This document shows positions 45,249 through 54,405 of a stretch of 64,000 nucleotides of DNA, piece after piece; positions within the stretch are counted from its first letter, which is position 1; every line of letters starts with the position of its first letter. This stretch comes from Rickettsia endosymbiont of Culicoides impunctatus (GTDB lineage Bacteria > Pseudomonadota > Alphaproteobacteria > Rickettsiales > Rickettsiaceae). The notes under the pieces were generated by a model, which was not told the origin of the DNA, ran no database searches, and saw only the letters and a list, made by a program, of their open reading frames with translations. The stretch is from positions 310,001 to 374,000 of the forward strand of contig CP084573.1 in NCBI GenBank assembly GCA_020410785.1, in the 5' to 3' direction. The translations under genes were made by a program, and so were the position numbers.

Positions 45249-46172
45249 TTAAAAGATCTGATTTGTCAAGGTCTCTTTGCTTCTTGCTTTTTGCCTGTCT
45301 AATTCTATCAAAGCAGTATCTTTCAACTTATAAGCTGAAGCATAATTAGGGTCATGTTTAATTGCCTTATCAAATTCTGTAATTGCCTCTGGTAATTTAT
45401 GTGACAGCAGCAAAATTGAACCTTTAGCACAGTAAAGTATAGCATTAAGTTTAGCATTATCAGGATTATATTTAATTGCTAAATCACATTCCTTAATTGC
45501 TTCCTGCCATTTACCTAAATGTATTAAAACTCGAGCTCTATTAGAGTGAGACATAAATATTTCAGGTTGATATTTTATTGCCAAATCATAGTTTATAATC
45601 GCATCCTGCCATTTACCTAATTTCTCCAAAACAATACCTTTGTTATTGTAAGCATCAGCATTGTTAGGTTGATATTTAATTGCTAAATCATACTCTTTAA
45701 TTGCCTCTTGCCATTTGTTTAAGCCTACCAAAGCGATAGCTTTATTATAATAATTAACAGGATTCTCAGGTTGATATTTTATTGCCAAATCATAGTTTAT
45801 AATCGCATCCTGCCATTTACCTAATTTCTCCAAAACAATACCTTTGTTATTGTAAGCATCAGCATTGTTAGGTTGATATTTAATTGCTAAATCATACTCT
45901 TTAATTGCCTCTTGCCATTTGTTTAAGCCTACCAAAGCGATAGCTTTATTATAATAATTAACAGGATTCTCAGGTTGATATTTTATTGCCAAATCATACT
46001 CCTTAATTGCCTCTTCCAACTTACCTTCCTCTGCTAAATTATACCCTTTTTCCCAATGTACACAGCCATCAAGACTACTGGTAACTATTTTATTACGGTT
46101 AGCACACCCACTAAATGTTATTAACACTAAACCAATAAAAATTATTAGTTGTTTTATATTAATCATTTTCAT
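45249..46172 (-). CDS. TPR-repeat lipoprotein
   Basis: 307 residues: lipoprotein signal IIFIGLVLITFSGC, then about eight 34-residue tetratricopeptide repeats (WQEAIKEYDLAIKYQPxNxxAYxNKGxxLxxLGK). Two successive 68-residue, 204-bp blocks (45562-45765 and 45766-45969) are identical or nearly so at DNA level, so the gene recently expanded and probably varies in length. A surface or periplasmic scaffold role is likely. Overlaps holA by 4 nt. Confidence 0.8.
   Translation of the reverse strand: MKMINIKQLIIFIGLVLITFSGCANRNKIVTSSLDGCVHWEKGYNLAEEGKLEEAIKEYDLAIKYQPENPVNYYNKAIALVGLNKWQEAIKEYDLAIKYQPNNADAYNNKGIVLEKLGKWQDAIINYDLAIKYQPENPVNYYNKAIALVGLNKWQEAIKEYDLAIKYQPNNADAYNNKGIVLEKLGKWQDAIINYDLAIKYQPEIFMSHSNRARVLIHLGKWQEAIKECDLAIKYNPDNAKLNAILYCAKGSILLLSHKLPEAITEFDKAIKHDPNYASAYKLKDTALIELDRQKARSKETLTNQIF
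45562..45969. repeat. Tandem 204-bp duplication inside the TPR gene
   Basis: Unit boundaries at 45562, 45766 and 45970 each begin TCAGGTTGATATTTTATTGC. Two units encode four TPRs with no visible divergence. Confidence 0.85.
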
Positions 46173-47176
46173 AATATTTCCTCTTGTTTGCTTATATTAA
46201 AATGTATTTTAACATAAATTTGTTGATATATATCAAAACCAGCTGGATTTAGTTTGTAATCAATTTCTGCTTGCTGCAAATGTTTCAATGCCTTAATGCA
46301 ATCCTCTAATTTAAGCTTATTTACAGCTTTTTTAAAACTTGCCACATATTTATAAAAAATTGGTGGAGATAGTGATTTTACCGCTACATCTATATCAACA
46401 CCTGTTTCTAATTTACTCAATACGGTGTATAAATTTAGATAATATCTGATTAATGCTCTGATAATTAGCACTTCATTAATATTTTGTTGTTTTAATTTAT
46501 TGAATTCTTGTAAAAAATTATCAGCATCTTTTGAGGAAAAATAAGCACATAAATTATCCCCATTTCCCATAAAATCATCACTAACTACCTGCCGTGCATC
46601 ATCTAAAGTAATTTGCTCTTTATCAAATGTAAAATATACTAATTTATCAATTTCACTAACTAACATTTGGTGATCACCTTTTAGATGAGCTGTTAAATAT
46701 TTAACAGCATCTTCTTTTATGACCTTACCAACGCTATTACATTTATGCAAAATTATCTTAGCAATTTTTTGTTCATCATCATGATAACAAGCTAGAGAAG
46801 CCAAATAAGTTTCAGTTTCAAAGAATTTACGTGTACTAGAAGCAGTCGATAATTCATCAGCAATAAACACTAAGAAATGTACTGAATCTTTACTAAGAGC
46901 AAGTTTTAAAGATTTATCTATAGATTCTCCAACTGATCTTACAGCAATCAATTGTTTTTGCATAAAGAAATTTTGGGTATTCACTAAAGTTTCAAGCGAC
47001 CGAGATTTAATCTCTGAATATTCTATAGAGGTTTTTAGTAAATCAAATTTCTTTACTAAGGCTTTACAAACTTTATCTATATACCCCTTATCTGGACCAT
47101 AAAGTAACAGAGCCTTAATTTGTCCATTTTCCACCTTATCAAGTAGCTGAATAATTTGTGATAGGTAAAACTTCAT
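46169..47176 (-). CDS. holA: DNA polymerase III subunit delta
   Basis: 335 residues: ALLLYGPDKGYIDKVCKALVKK near the N-terminus (P-loop-like but degenerate, as in HolA), ELSTASSTRKFFETE, and a C-terminal helical collar domain. Opens the beta clamp within the clamp loader. Follows lptE with a 38-nt overlap, the classic lptE-holA order. Confidence 0.88.
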   Translation of the reverse strand: MKFYLSQIIQLLDKVENGQIKALLLYGPDKGYIDKVCKALVKKFDLLKTSIEYSEIKSRSLETLVNTQNFFMQKQLIAVRSVGESIDKSLKLALSKDSVHFLVFIADELSTASSTRKFFETETYLASLACYHDDEQKIAKIILHKCNSVGKVIKEDAVKYLTAHLKGDHQMLVSEIDKLVYFTFDKEQITLDDARQVVSDDFMGNGDNLCAYFSSKDADNFLQEFNKLKQQNINEVLIIRALIRYYLNLYTVLSKLETGVDIDVAVKSLSPPIFYKYVASFKKAVNKLKLEDCIKALKHLQQAEIDYKLNPAGFDIYQQIYVKIHFNISKQEEIL

Positions 47177-47684
47177 CCTTAATGCTGTTTTGTTTAAAAT
47201 ATAAAATTAATCTTTCCAGTATCTCATTCGCTCCTTGTTTTGTAAGGTCTTCCAATGCCTTATCATTATCTACATAACTATGATAAGGTGAAGAAGCTGT
47301 ACTATAAGAGGTCACATGACGGAATGTTCCTGAGGTAAGATGTTGATTAGTCACAATATCAACTAACCTATATTGAATAGTTTGGCTTACTGTTTCTCTT
47401 AACACATCAGAATTTTTTTGAATAATAAGCGGTAAAATTTTGTTAGTAAAATTTACCTTTAATAAATACTTTGTTGTTGATGTTGTATATTTTGGTAGAA
47501 TACTAGACAAATAGTAACAAAATTCTGCCCCAGCAATAGAGTCTATTGGCTCAACTTCAATAGCACTTAATTGGCTTAATTCTTGTAAACTATATTTATT
47601 ACTATATACAGGTCTTAAACTACAAGAGGTACATAAAAACAAGTAAGTGACGATTACTAATAAACTAAAGCTACTCTTTATCAA
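47139..47684 (-). CDS. lptE: LPS assembly lipoprotein LptE
   Basis: 181 residues, lipobox LFLCTSCSLRPVY (the CxLRPVY start is typical of LptE), then a two-helix/four-strand sandwich with QTIQYRLVD. Plugs LptD in the outer membrane for LPS insertion. Overlaps rne by 4 nt and holA by 38 nt. Confidence 0.85.
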   Translation of the reverse strand: MIKSSFSLLVIVTYLFLCTSCSLRPVYSNKYSLQELSQLSAIEVEPIDSIAGAEFCYYLSSILPKYTTSTTKYLLKVNFTNKILPLIIQKNSDVLRETVSQTIQYRLVDIVTNQHLTSGTFRHVTSYSTASSPYHSYVDNDKALEDLTKQGANEILERLILYFKQNSIKDEVLPITNYSAT

Positions 47685-49816
47685 CTATTACCCCCCTCCT
47701 GTTTAGCTAATTCCTGAGATTGCCCATTATCAGCCACTTTGTTTTTATTATAGTTACGCCCTCTAGGGGGACGAGTATAACTTGATTTCTTATCAATATA
47801 TTTACGATTTGACTTAATGGTATCAACAACATTTTCATTGTCCAACTCAGTTACCACTAATGCCTTATCAGTTTCTTGACTAGAATTAACTTCCTCCTTA
47901 TCAATTGTTACTTCTACATTTTTATTTAATTCACTGCTAGTTTCTAACTTATCAGATGTTTTCCATTTTTGCTTCTTCTTATTAGGATGAGAAGAGTCTT
48001 TATTATTCTTTTCTTCTTGATAATTAGAGGACTGATTTTGAATTAATGGTTTACTAGTAGCCCCAGCATGGCTAGATTTTTTTGGCAATTTTATTTTTTC
48101 AATTGAATAATTATCAGAAGTGGCAGATGGATCAACGTGAAATCTTAACTTTAAATTATATTTTTCTTCAATTAGAGATATTTCTGAACGCTTATTATTC
48201 AGTAAATAGACGACTGAATGAATATTAGCAAAAACATTTACTAGATCGATATTTTCATTAAAAATTTCATTCTCTATCGTACGTAAAATTAACATAGCAT
48301 TTGACTCATCTGCTCTAACAAGCCCTTTGCCATTACAATATGAACAAATCGATGAATTCAATTCCAAAAATGATGGTCTTAATCTTTGCCGAGACATCTC
48401 AAGCAAACCAAATTGGCTAATATTAGCAGTTTGAATTCTTGCCCGATCTCGACTTAGAAATTCCTTAAAAGATCTCTCAATAATTCTACGATTTCTAGCA
48501 TCATACATATCGATAAAATCAATAACTACTAAGCCTGATAAATCTCTTAATTTAATCTGCCGAGCAATTTCTCTGGCAGCTTCCAAGTTGGTCTTTAATG
48601 CCGTTTCTTCAATATTTCTTTCAGAAGTTGCTTTTCCTGAATTAACATCAATTGAAATAAGTGCTTCTGTTGGGTTTATTACTATATACCCACCAGAAGG
48701 TAAAGCAAAAACAGGTTGATATAGCTTAGATAGCTGCTCTTCAACAACAAATTTTGTAAAAATTGGTACTTTATTTTTGTATTCTTTAAGCTTACCAATA
48801 TCGGTAGGTAATATATCCTTCATGAATTTTACAGCATTTTGATAGGCATCACTACCTTGTATTATCAACTCTTTAACAGTATGATCACACATATCCCGAA
48901 TGACCTTTTGAATCAGCCCATCTTCTTCATGTATAAAACACGGGGCTATAGATTTAAGGGTACTCTCTCTAATTTTATTCCATAATCTTACTAAATAATC
49001 ATAATCTCTTTTTACCTCTAAAGTAGTACAACCAGCACCAGCAGTGCGAATTATGATGCTTGACGCATTACTACTATTACCTGAAGTTATTTTAGCAACA
49101 ATATTCTTAAGCCTTTTTCGTTCATCAGCATTGGATATCTTACGCGATACACCATTCTGCAAAGGAGTATTAGGCATTAAAACGCAATATTTCCCAGCAA
49201 GAGACATAAATGTAGTAAACGACGCCCCTTTATTACCTCTTTCCTCCTTGGTAACTTGCACAAGCAGAACCTGACCTTTTTTTATTACTTCTTGAATTTT
49301 ATATTGCTTTTGTTTATCCTCTTCCTCTTTATCACTTTTTTCTACAGTTATTGTTTCAATATCATTATCTAAAACATCTAAATTAAATTCTACCTGAATT
49401 TTTTCGTCCACCAATCTTTCTATAGCATTTAAATCAATTTCTTCACTATCTATTATCAGATTATAATCTCTCTTTGCCTCCAATTCTACAAGATCATCTT
49501 GGGTAATATCTGAAAGAGAAATTTCTTGTAACTTATTTATAGAAGGCAAAGATTTAAGGTCAGATGCTGGTATATTATAATAATATGGATGAATTTCAGT
49601 GAAAGGTAAGAATCCGCTCTTGTCAGGACCATAATCTATAAAGGCAGCCTGCAGGGCTGGCTCAACCCTTATAACTTTTGTAAGATATATATTACCCTTA
49701 TTTTGTTGTTTTATGGTCGTTTCATATTCAATATCCTCGATATTGTTATTATGATTTAGTAAAACCACCCTTGTTTCATTAGGAAAGTTAGCATCAACTA
49801 TAATTTTTTTACTCAT
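47681..49816 (-). CDS. rne: Ribonuclease E/G
   Basis: 711 residues: S1 domain (GNIYLTKVIRVEPALQAAFIDYGPDKSGFLPFTEIH), 5'-sensor, DNase I-like core (SGGYIVINPTEALISIDVNSGKAT, VVIDFIDM), the zinc-link CSYCNGKGLV, and a basic disordered tail from residue 590. Initiates mRNA decay and rRNA/tRNA processing. First gene of the rne-lptE-holA-TPR run. Confidence 0.93.
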   Translation of the reverse strand: MSKKIIVDANFPNETRVVLLNHNNNIEDIEYETTIKQQNKGNIYLTKVIRVEPALQAAFIDYGPDKSGFLPFTEIHPYYYNIPASDLKSLPSINKLQEISLSDITQDDLVELEAKRDYNLIIDSEEIDLNAIERLVDEKIQVEFNLDVLDNDIETITVEKSDKEEEDKQKQYKIQEVIKKGQVLLVQVTKEERGNKGASFTTFMSLAGKYCVLMPNTPLQNGVSRKISNADERKRLKNIVAKITSGNSSNASSIIIRTAGAGCTTLEVKRDYDYLVRLWNKIRESTLKSIAPCFIHEEDGLIQKVIRDMCDHTVKELIIQGSDAYQNAVKFMKDILPTDIGKLKEYKNKVPIFTKFVVEEQLSKLYQPVFALPSGGYIVINPTEALISIDVNSGKATSERNIEETALKTNLEAAREIARQIKLRDLSGLVVIDFIDMYDARNRRIIERSFKEFLSRDRARIQTANISQFGLLEMSRQRLRPSFLELNSSICSYCNGKGLVRADESNAMLILRTIENEIFNENIDLVNVFANIHSVVYLLNNKRSEISLIEEKYNLKLRFHVDPSATSDNYSIEKIKLPKKSSHAGATSKPLIQNQSSNYQEEKNNKDSSHPNKKKQKWKTSDKLETSSELNKNVEVTIDKEEVNSSQETDKALVVTELDNENVVDTIKSNRKYIDKKSSYTRPPRGRNYNKNKVADNGQSQELAKQEGGNS

Positions 49817-49929
49817 TAATTTTTTACTCGTAAATTTTTAGGTATACTCAAATAATTTGTAAACCTAGCAATATTAAAAAATATCTATTTATTATTACAA
49901 TATTTTAAATTTAATATTAAGTTTTAAAT

Positions 49930-50074
49930 TAGACCTCTTTCAAAACTCGTTTGTGCTGAGGAATTTGTAGGAGACACTTCACCTAGAACCGCAGCGTACT
50001 CAAATGTACGTGAGGAGCATAGTACCGGTATCACGCACAAATTACCAACAAAAGCGAGTTTTGAAAGAGGTCTA
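49930..50074. repeat. Palindromic element, family C
   Basis: 145 bp with perfect 20-bp ends TAGACCTCTTTCAAAACTCG and its inverse. The core CCGCAGCGTACTC...GTACGTGAGGA matches the copy inside rseP. The rest of 49817-50357 is AT-rich, with no gene. Confidence 0.85.
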
Positions 50075-50357
50075 TTGAAAAAACATTTATACTTAAGTAC
50101 ACTAACCTAACCTAACAAATAACTAAAGAAATCTTTACTTAACATGGCTTGACAAAAATAACTAAAACTTAGAAATTTTTAACTACTTATACAAATTCGC
50201 TGTTCTATAAATCTAAATTTTATTCATGGTCATAATAAAATTAATTAGACAAATTTTAATGAATAAGCTAATGTACTCTTGGTTACACAAACTTTTTAAA
50301 TGCCTCTCTATTTAAAAATTTATATACGATGTAATCTAGTTTAGCAAACAATTATTT

Positions 50358-51506
50358 ATGACCAAAAATAATCATTTAAAAACAGCTTTGCTATTGTTTG
50401 TTAGTGTATTTCTTTTTGCATGTATTACTTACATCAATGTACTAGTAATACCAGCTTTTCTAGTAAGTAAAGGCTTATCTGGAGAGCAACTAGACCATAT
50501 CGAATCAATCGAAATGTTAGGTTATATAATAGCTGGTTTATTCTTAACTCCCTTAATTAATAAAATCAGTGATAACAAAACTACTATTGTTAGTTTAGTC
50601 TTACTTATCATAGGTATATTAAACCTACTTATGATTAATGATTACACCCTCCTTAAGATCAATTTTATTGTAATGGCATCTGCCTACTACACTTACATAA
50701 CCACAACTATCATCAAAATAGTGGAGTTAACCAATAACTATAAATATTTTGCTCTTATTATCTTTTCTTGGTTATGGATAGCTGGACAGTTTACTGTCGA
50801 TTTACTAGCCGAATTTCTAGAATCAGCTATAAATGGGTTATTATTATGTACATTACTTTATAGTTTCATTATTATAACTTGCTTACAAAGAGAGAATATT
50901 AACAAAAATACAACTTTAGTTTCTAGATTTTCATTCTTAATTGAGAATATAGAATTACAGATCCTAACAGGCTTTATGGTATCTTACATTACTTTTGATA
51001 TATTATGGTATTATGAAGAATTTGCTTTAGAGAAAAACTTCCCTGTATCAAAGATAGATACTATTACTCATTATACTCTTATAAGCATATTTTTAATGAT
51101 ATCACCTGTTGTGCTATCATTAAAAATAATCAACAAATATCTTGCTAACTTAATACTGATGATTATCCTCTTAGCCAGCTTTATTCTTTTACCCCACTAT
51201 GGGGTCACTTTAATAGGCAACATCTATCTCCTTTCTACAATTGGTGTATGTTTATGTGCTATTTTTATTTGTAATATATTAATATTATCCGGTAAATTTG
51301 AAGCCCAAGATTTGAGAACCGCACTGGCAATATATTTCACTATGTGTGCTATTGGTATTTATTCTGGATCTTTATCTTCTTATATAGCCCATGGACTTTA
51401 TGATGGACAAGGTTTTCTATTTTCTACATATACTGTTGTTGGGACTTTTGTACTTTATTATTCTTGGTACTTTTTTAAACGAAAATTATACAGATTTCCT
51501 ACTTAG
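50358..51506 (+). CDS. MFS-like 12-span membrane protein
   Basis: 382 residues with about 12 hydrophobic spans; the pattern [21 protein letters not shown] between spans 2 and 3 recalls the MFS A-motif. Charged residues are few and no substrate motif stands out. Its 3' end overlaps rlmE, on the opposite strand, by 21 nt. Substrate unknown. Confidence 0.7.
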   Translation: MTKNNHLKTALLLFVSVFLFACITYINVLVIPAFLVSKGLSGEQLDHIESIEMLGYIIAGLFLTPLINKISDNKTTIVSLVLLIIGILNLLMINDYTLLKINFIVMASAYYTYITTTIIKIVELTNNYKYFALIIFSWLWIAGQFTVDLLAEFLESAINGLLLCTLLYSFIIITCLQRENINKNTTLVSRFSFLIENIELQILTGFMVSYITFDILWYYEEFALEKNFPVSKIDTITHYTLISIFLMISPVVLSLKIINKYLANLILMIILLASFILLPHYGVTLIGNIYLLSTIGVCLCAIFICNILILSGKFEAQDLRTALAIYFTMCAIGIYSGSLSSYIAHGLYDGQGFLFSTYTVVGTFVLYYSWYFFKRKLYRFPT

Positions 51507-52178
51507 AGCGATTAAATAAATCTCTACTGACTCTTTCCGGCTAGAAGATGGTTTAAAATGCTTAACCTTATGAAAATTAAGTTTAATTCTGTTCAAGGCA
51601 CTATTTTCTGTACCACCTCGAAAAATTTTAGCAATAAAATGCCCTCCCGGCTTTAAAATTTTTAAAGCAAAGTCAATCGCATGCTCACATAAGTCAAGAG
51701 TCCGAATATGATCAGTTTTCGCATGACCAGTCGTGTTCGCAGCCATATCGCTCATTACAATATCAGCACTGCCATTTAGCATTTTTATAATAGTCTCTTC
51801 AGTATCTTCAGCATAAAAGTCTTTTTGCAAACAATCTACATCAATGATTGGCTCAATCTCAAGCAAATCAACGGCAATTATCATACTATTATTACTAGCA
51901 GATTCATCAGATTTAATAATTTTGGCAGCAACCTGGCTCCATCCCCCTGGGGCAGCCCCTAAATCAACTAATTTCATCCCTGGTTTTAACAAATTAAATT
52001 TCTCATGAATTTCCAGCAACTTATAAGCTGACCTGGATCTGTAACCATCAAGCTTGGCTTTAGCAACGTAAGGATCATTTAATTGGCGTGCAAGCCACTC
52101 TTTTGATGAAGTTTTTCGCCTTTTTGCAGTTTTAACGGCAACAAATTTACCTCTAAAACCTAATATGTTAGATGTCAT
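51486..52178 (-). CDS. rlmE: 23S rRNA 2'-O-methyltransferase RlmE (FtsJ)
   Basis: 230 residues from the ATG at 52178 ([11 protein letters not shown]). [37 protein letters not shown] (K of the KDKE tetrad and SAM loop), [12 protein letters not shown] and [12 protein letters not shown] identify RlmE, which methylates U2552 of 23S rRNA. The frame extends 28 codons further into nusB but the ATG fits the family better. Overlaps nusB by 11 nt. Confidence 0.9.
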   Translation of the reverse strand: MTSNILGFRGKFVAVKTAKRRKTSSKEWLARQLNDPYVAKAKLDGYRSRSAYKLLEIHEKFNLLKPGMKLVDLGAAPGGWSQVAAKIIKSDESASNNSMIIAVDLLEIEPIIDVDCLQKDFYAEDTEETIIKMLNGSADIVMSDMAANTTGHAKTDHIRTLDLCEHAIDFALKILKPGGHFIAKIFRGGTENSALNRIKLNFHKVKHFKPSSSRKESVEIYLIALSRKSV

Positions 52179-52689
52179 GATCGGCAATCTCTTCAAAATT
52201 TTCGCTAGATATTTTAGCAATTCTATCCAATACAGAATTAACAAAACCAACCTCGCCCTCACTCAACATATCATTTGTAATGTCGGTGAATTCATTAATT
52301 ACCACTTTATTCAGTACATTTGGAAAAAATTGTAATTCACAAATTGCCACACGCAGAAGAGCAAGAAGCAGAACAGGTAAGCTAGTAATTTGCCATTCAG
52401 CTGTTAAATGCCTTGATATCATCTTATCAATTTGAGGTAGATTTATAACTACAGACTTTACTAACAATTCAAAATGGCTTATACTTAATTTTACTTTTAT
52501 TGGTTTATTTAAACTAGCTGTTAGATTGGTTGTTAAACTATTAGCCGCTCTCTCATCTTGATAGAATTGAATAATTTGCTGTATGATTTTTTCTATGTTG
52601 TGCTTAGGATCTTCCGGTTTATACTGATAAATTGCTTGTACCGCAGCAATGCGTGCTATCGTTTTGGTGTTAATTTTGGCTGAGGTCAT
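52168..52689 (-). CDS. nusB: Transcription antitermination factor NusB
   Basis: 173 residues: [19 protein letters not shown] at the N-terminus, and [15 protein letters not shown] and [29 protein letters not shown] at the C-terminus are diagnostic. Supports rRNA antitermination with NusE; forms an operon with rlmE. Confidence 0.92.
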   Translation of the reverse strand: MTSAKINTKTIARIAAVQAIYQYKPEDPKHNIEKIIQQIIQFYQDERAANSLTTNLTASLNKPIKVKLSISHFELLVKSVVINLPQIDKMISRHLTAEWQITSLPVLLLALLRVAICELQFFPNVLNKVVINEFTDITNDMLSEGEVGFVNSVLDRIAKISSENFEEIADHDI

Positions 52690-52713
52690 AAAATTTTCAA
52701 TTATTTGCTACAT

Positions 52714-52961
52714 TATAATCAATTCAGGAGAATTTGGGGCTAGGAACGATGGAGCGACGAGTGACAACGCATAGGCATCAGTTTAAGAAAATAAAGTCAT
52801 TGCAAGCCACCGTAGGTGGCGTGGCAATCCATTTCTAATAACTTTTGTGGATTGCTTCGTCGACCTTAAGGTCTCCTCGCAATGACGGTTTCTCAATTAT
52901 TGTTTTCTTAAACTGACGCTTATGAGTGACAACGTTCCCAACTTCTCATCAATTGACTATA
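52714..52961. repeat. Family-B element split by a family-A repeat
   Basis: The B element starts TATAATCAATTCAGG at 52714 and ends CAATTGACTATA at 52961; a full A copy (52796-52887) sits inside, with the flanking sequence ATAGGCATCAGTTTAAGAAAAT appearing in inverted form on the other side. A nested insertion, so A moved after B here. Confidence 0.8.
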
Positions 52962-53005
52962 GCTATAGCAAAAAAGTATAACTTAGTAAACCTCTTAAAA
53001 AAATA

Positions 53006-54229
53006 ATGAGTTGTATGTTATCAATATTTGGATTTATTCTAACCATCAGCCTATTAGTATTTGTTCATGAGTTTGGTCATTATTACGTAGCTAAAATGTT
53101 TGGGGTAAAGGTTGAGGAGTTCTCGATAGGTTTTGGCAAGGAACTATTCTCTAAAATAGACAAAGATGGCGTAAAATGGAAAATTTGCACCATACCCTTC
53201 GGTGGTTACGTTAAAATTTATGGATTTGACTCTGCAACATTTGAAAAACCCAAATCTTGTAAAAATAATAGACCTCTTCGGAAACTCGCTTATGCTGAGG
53301 AATTTGAAGGAGACGCTTCACCTCGAACCGCAGCGTACTCTAGCGTACGTGAGGATTCGAGTACCGCATCATTGTCCAAATTACCAGCAGAAGTAGAGCA
53401 TCCGAATCCGGCACATTACGCCTTTCTTAGCAAGCCCCTCTATGCCCAATTCTTAATTATAGCCGTTGGACCTATAGCTAATTACTTGTTAGCCATTCTA
53501 ATATTCACAACTATTTATTTTTCCCACGGTCAAATAGAGATACCACCAATAATTGGTGAAGTGGTAGCTAATTCCCCTGCAGAGCTAGCTGGACTTGCAA
53601 AAGACGATAAAATTATTATAGTGAATAATAATAAAATTAACAGTATCGTCGATTTACAAAACAACCTATTAACCAATGGAATCAAGCCTCTCCATCTTTT
53701 AGTTGACAGAAATGGTGAGGTTATAGATATTTCTATAATTCCGGTAGAGAAAAAACTAGATAATCATCCTAATCTAAAAAGACCTTATATAGGAATTATT
53801 GCTAAAAATGAGCCTATTTATATTAAAATGAATATTTTTCAAAGTATCTATCAAGGATCTGTAGACGTTATTTATATCTCAAATTTAATTTTAGGACATT
53901 TTGGACAAATGCTAATGGGGACAAGATCATTAAATGAAATTGGTGGACCAATTACCATTGCCAAAGAATCAGGAAAATCTTTAGAACAAGGAGTAGCAAG
54001 CTTTGCCCTATTTGTTGCCATGATATCAATTAATCTAGGTTTACTTAATTTGCTACCAATTCCAGTTCTGGATGGTGGACATTTAGCATTTATAATATAT
54101 CAAATAATTTTTGGTAAAACACTTAGTGGGGCAATAAAAAATGTTATACTAAGATTAGGTATAGGGATAATTATTTTTCTTATTGTAATTTCTCTGTCAA
54201 ATGATATAAAAAACTTAGTTTTTAAATGA
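53006..54229 (+). CDS. rseP: Site-2 protease RseP, with repeat-encoded insert
   Basis: 407 residues: HEFGH zinc motif (residues 21-25), FSIGFGKELF, PFGGYVKI, one PDZ domain (PPIIGEVVANSPAELAGLAKDDKIIIVNN) and the second active-site motif NLLPIPVLDGGHL. Cleaves membrane-bound substrates such as anti-sigma factors. Residues about 88-136 (RPLRKLAYAEEFEGDASPRT...) come from a family-C palindrome in frame, between the PFGGYVKI block and the NPAHYAFLSKPLYAQFLII span. Followed by bamA, the usual order. Confidence 0.92.
   Translation: MSCMLSIFGFILTISLLVFVHEFGHYYVAKMFGVKVEEFSIGFGKELFSKIDKDGVKWKICTIPFGGYVKIYGFDSATFEKPKSCKNNRPLRKLAYAEEFEGDASPRTAAYSSVREDSSTASLSKLPAEVEHPNPAHYAFLSKPLYAQFLIIAVGPIANYLLAILIFTTIYFSHGQIEIPPIIGEVVANSPAELAGLAKDDKIIIVNNNKINSIVDLQNNLLTNGIKPLHLLVDRNGEVIDISIIPVEKKLDNHPNLKRPYIGIIAKNEPIYIKMNIFQSIYQGSVDVIYISNLILGHFGQMLMGTRSLNEIGGPITIAKESGKSLEQGVASFALFVAMISINLGLLNLLPIPVLDGGHLAFIIYQIIFGKTLSGAIKNVILRLGIGIIIFLIVISLSNDIKNLVFK
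53269..53412. repeat. Palindromic element, family C, inside rseP
   Basis: Left end TAGACCTCTTCGGAAACTCG, core CTCGAACCGCAGCGTACTC...GTACGTGAGGA..GAGTACCG, right arm diverged (CAAATTACCAGCAGAAG then altered). Its translation runs through without a stop. The right arm has drifted, as if the hairpin is no longer needed. Confidence 0.85.
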
Positions 54230-54265
54230 TTAAGTTAACCCGAATAAGTTTTAGACATCCCAGGA

Positions 54266-54343
54266 GTCATTGCGAGGAGGCATTAGCCGACGAAGCAATC
54301 CATTGATTGCTTCGTTGCCGTAAAGCGGCTTCTCGCAATGACG
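54266..54343. repeat. Palindromic repeat, family A (short form)
   Basis: GTCATTGCGAGGAGGC to CTCGCAATGACG, without part of the centre, between rseP and bamA. Confidence 0.8.
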
Positions 54344-54405
54344 CCAATACTAAATAACTAATCGAGTTAGCTATAAAATCAAAATATTTATTAAAGAAGG
54401 TTCTT

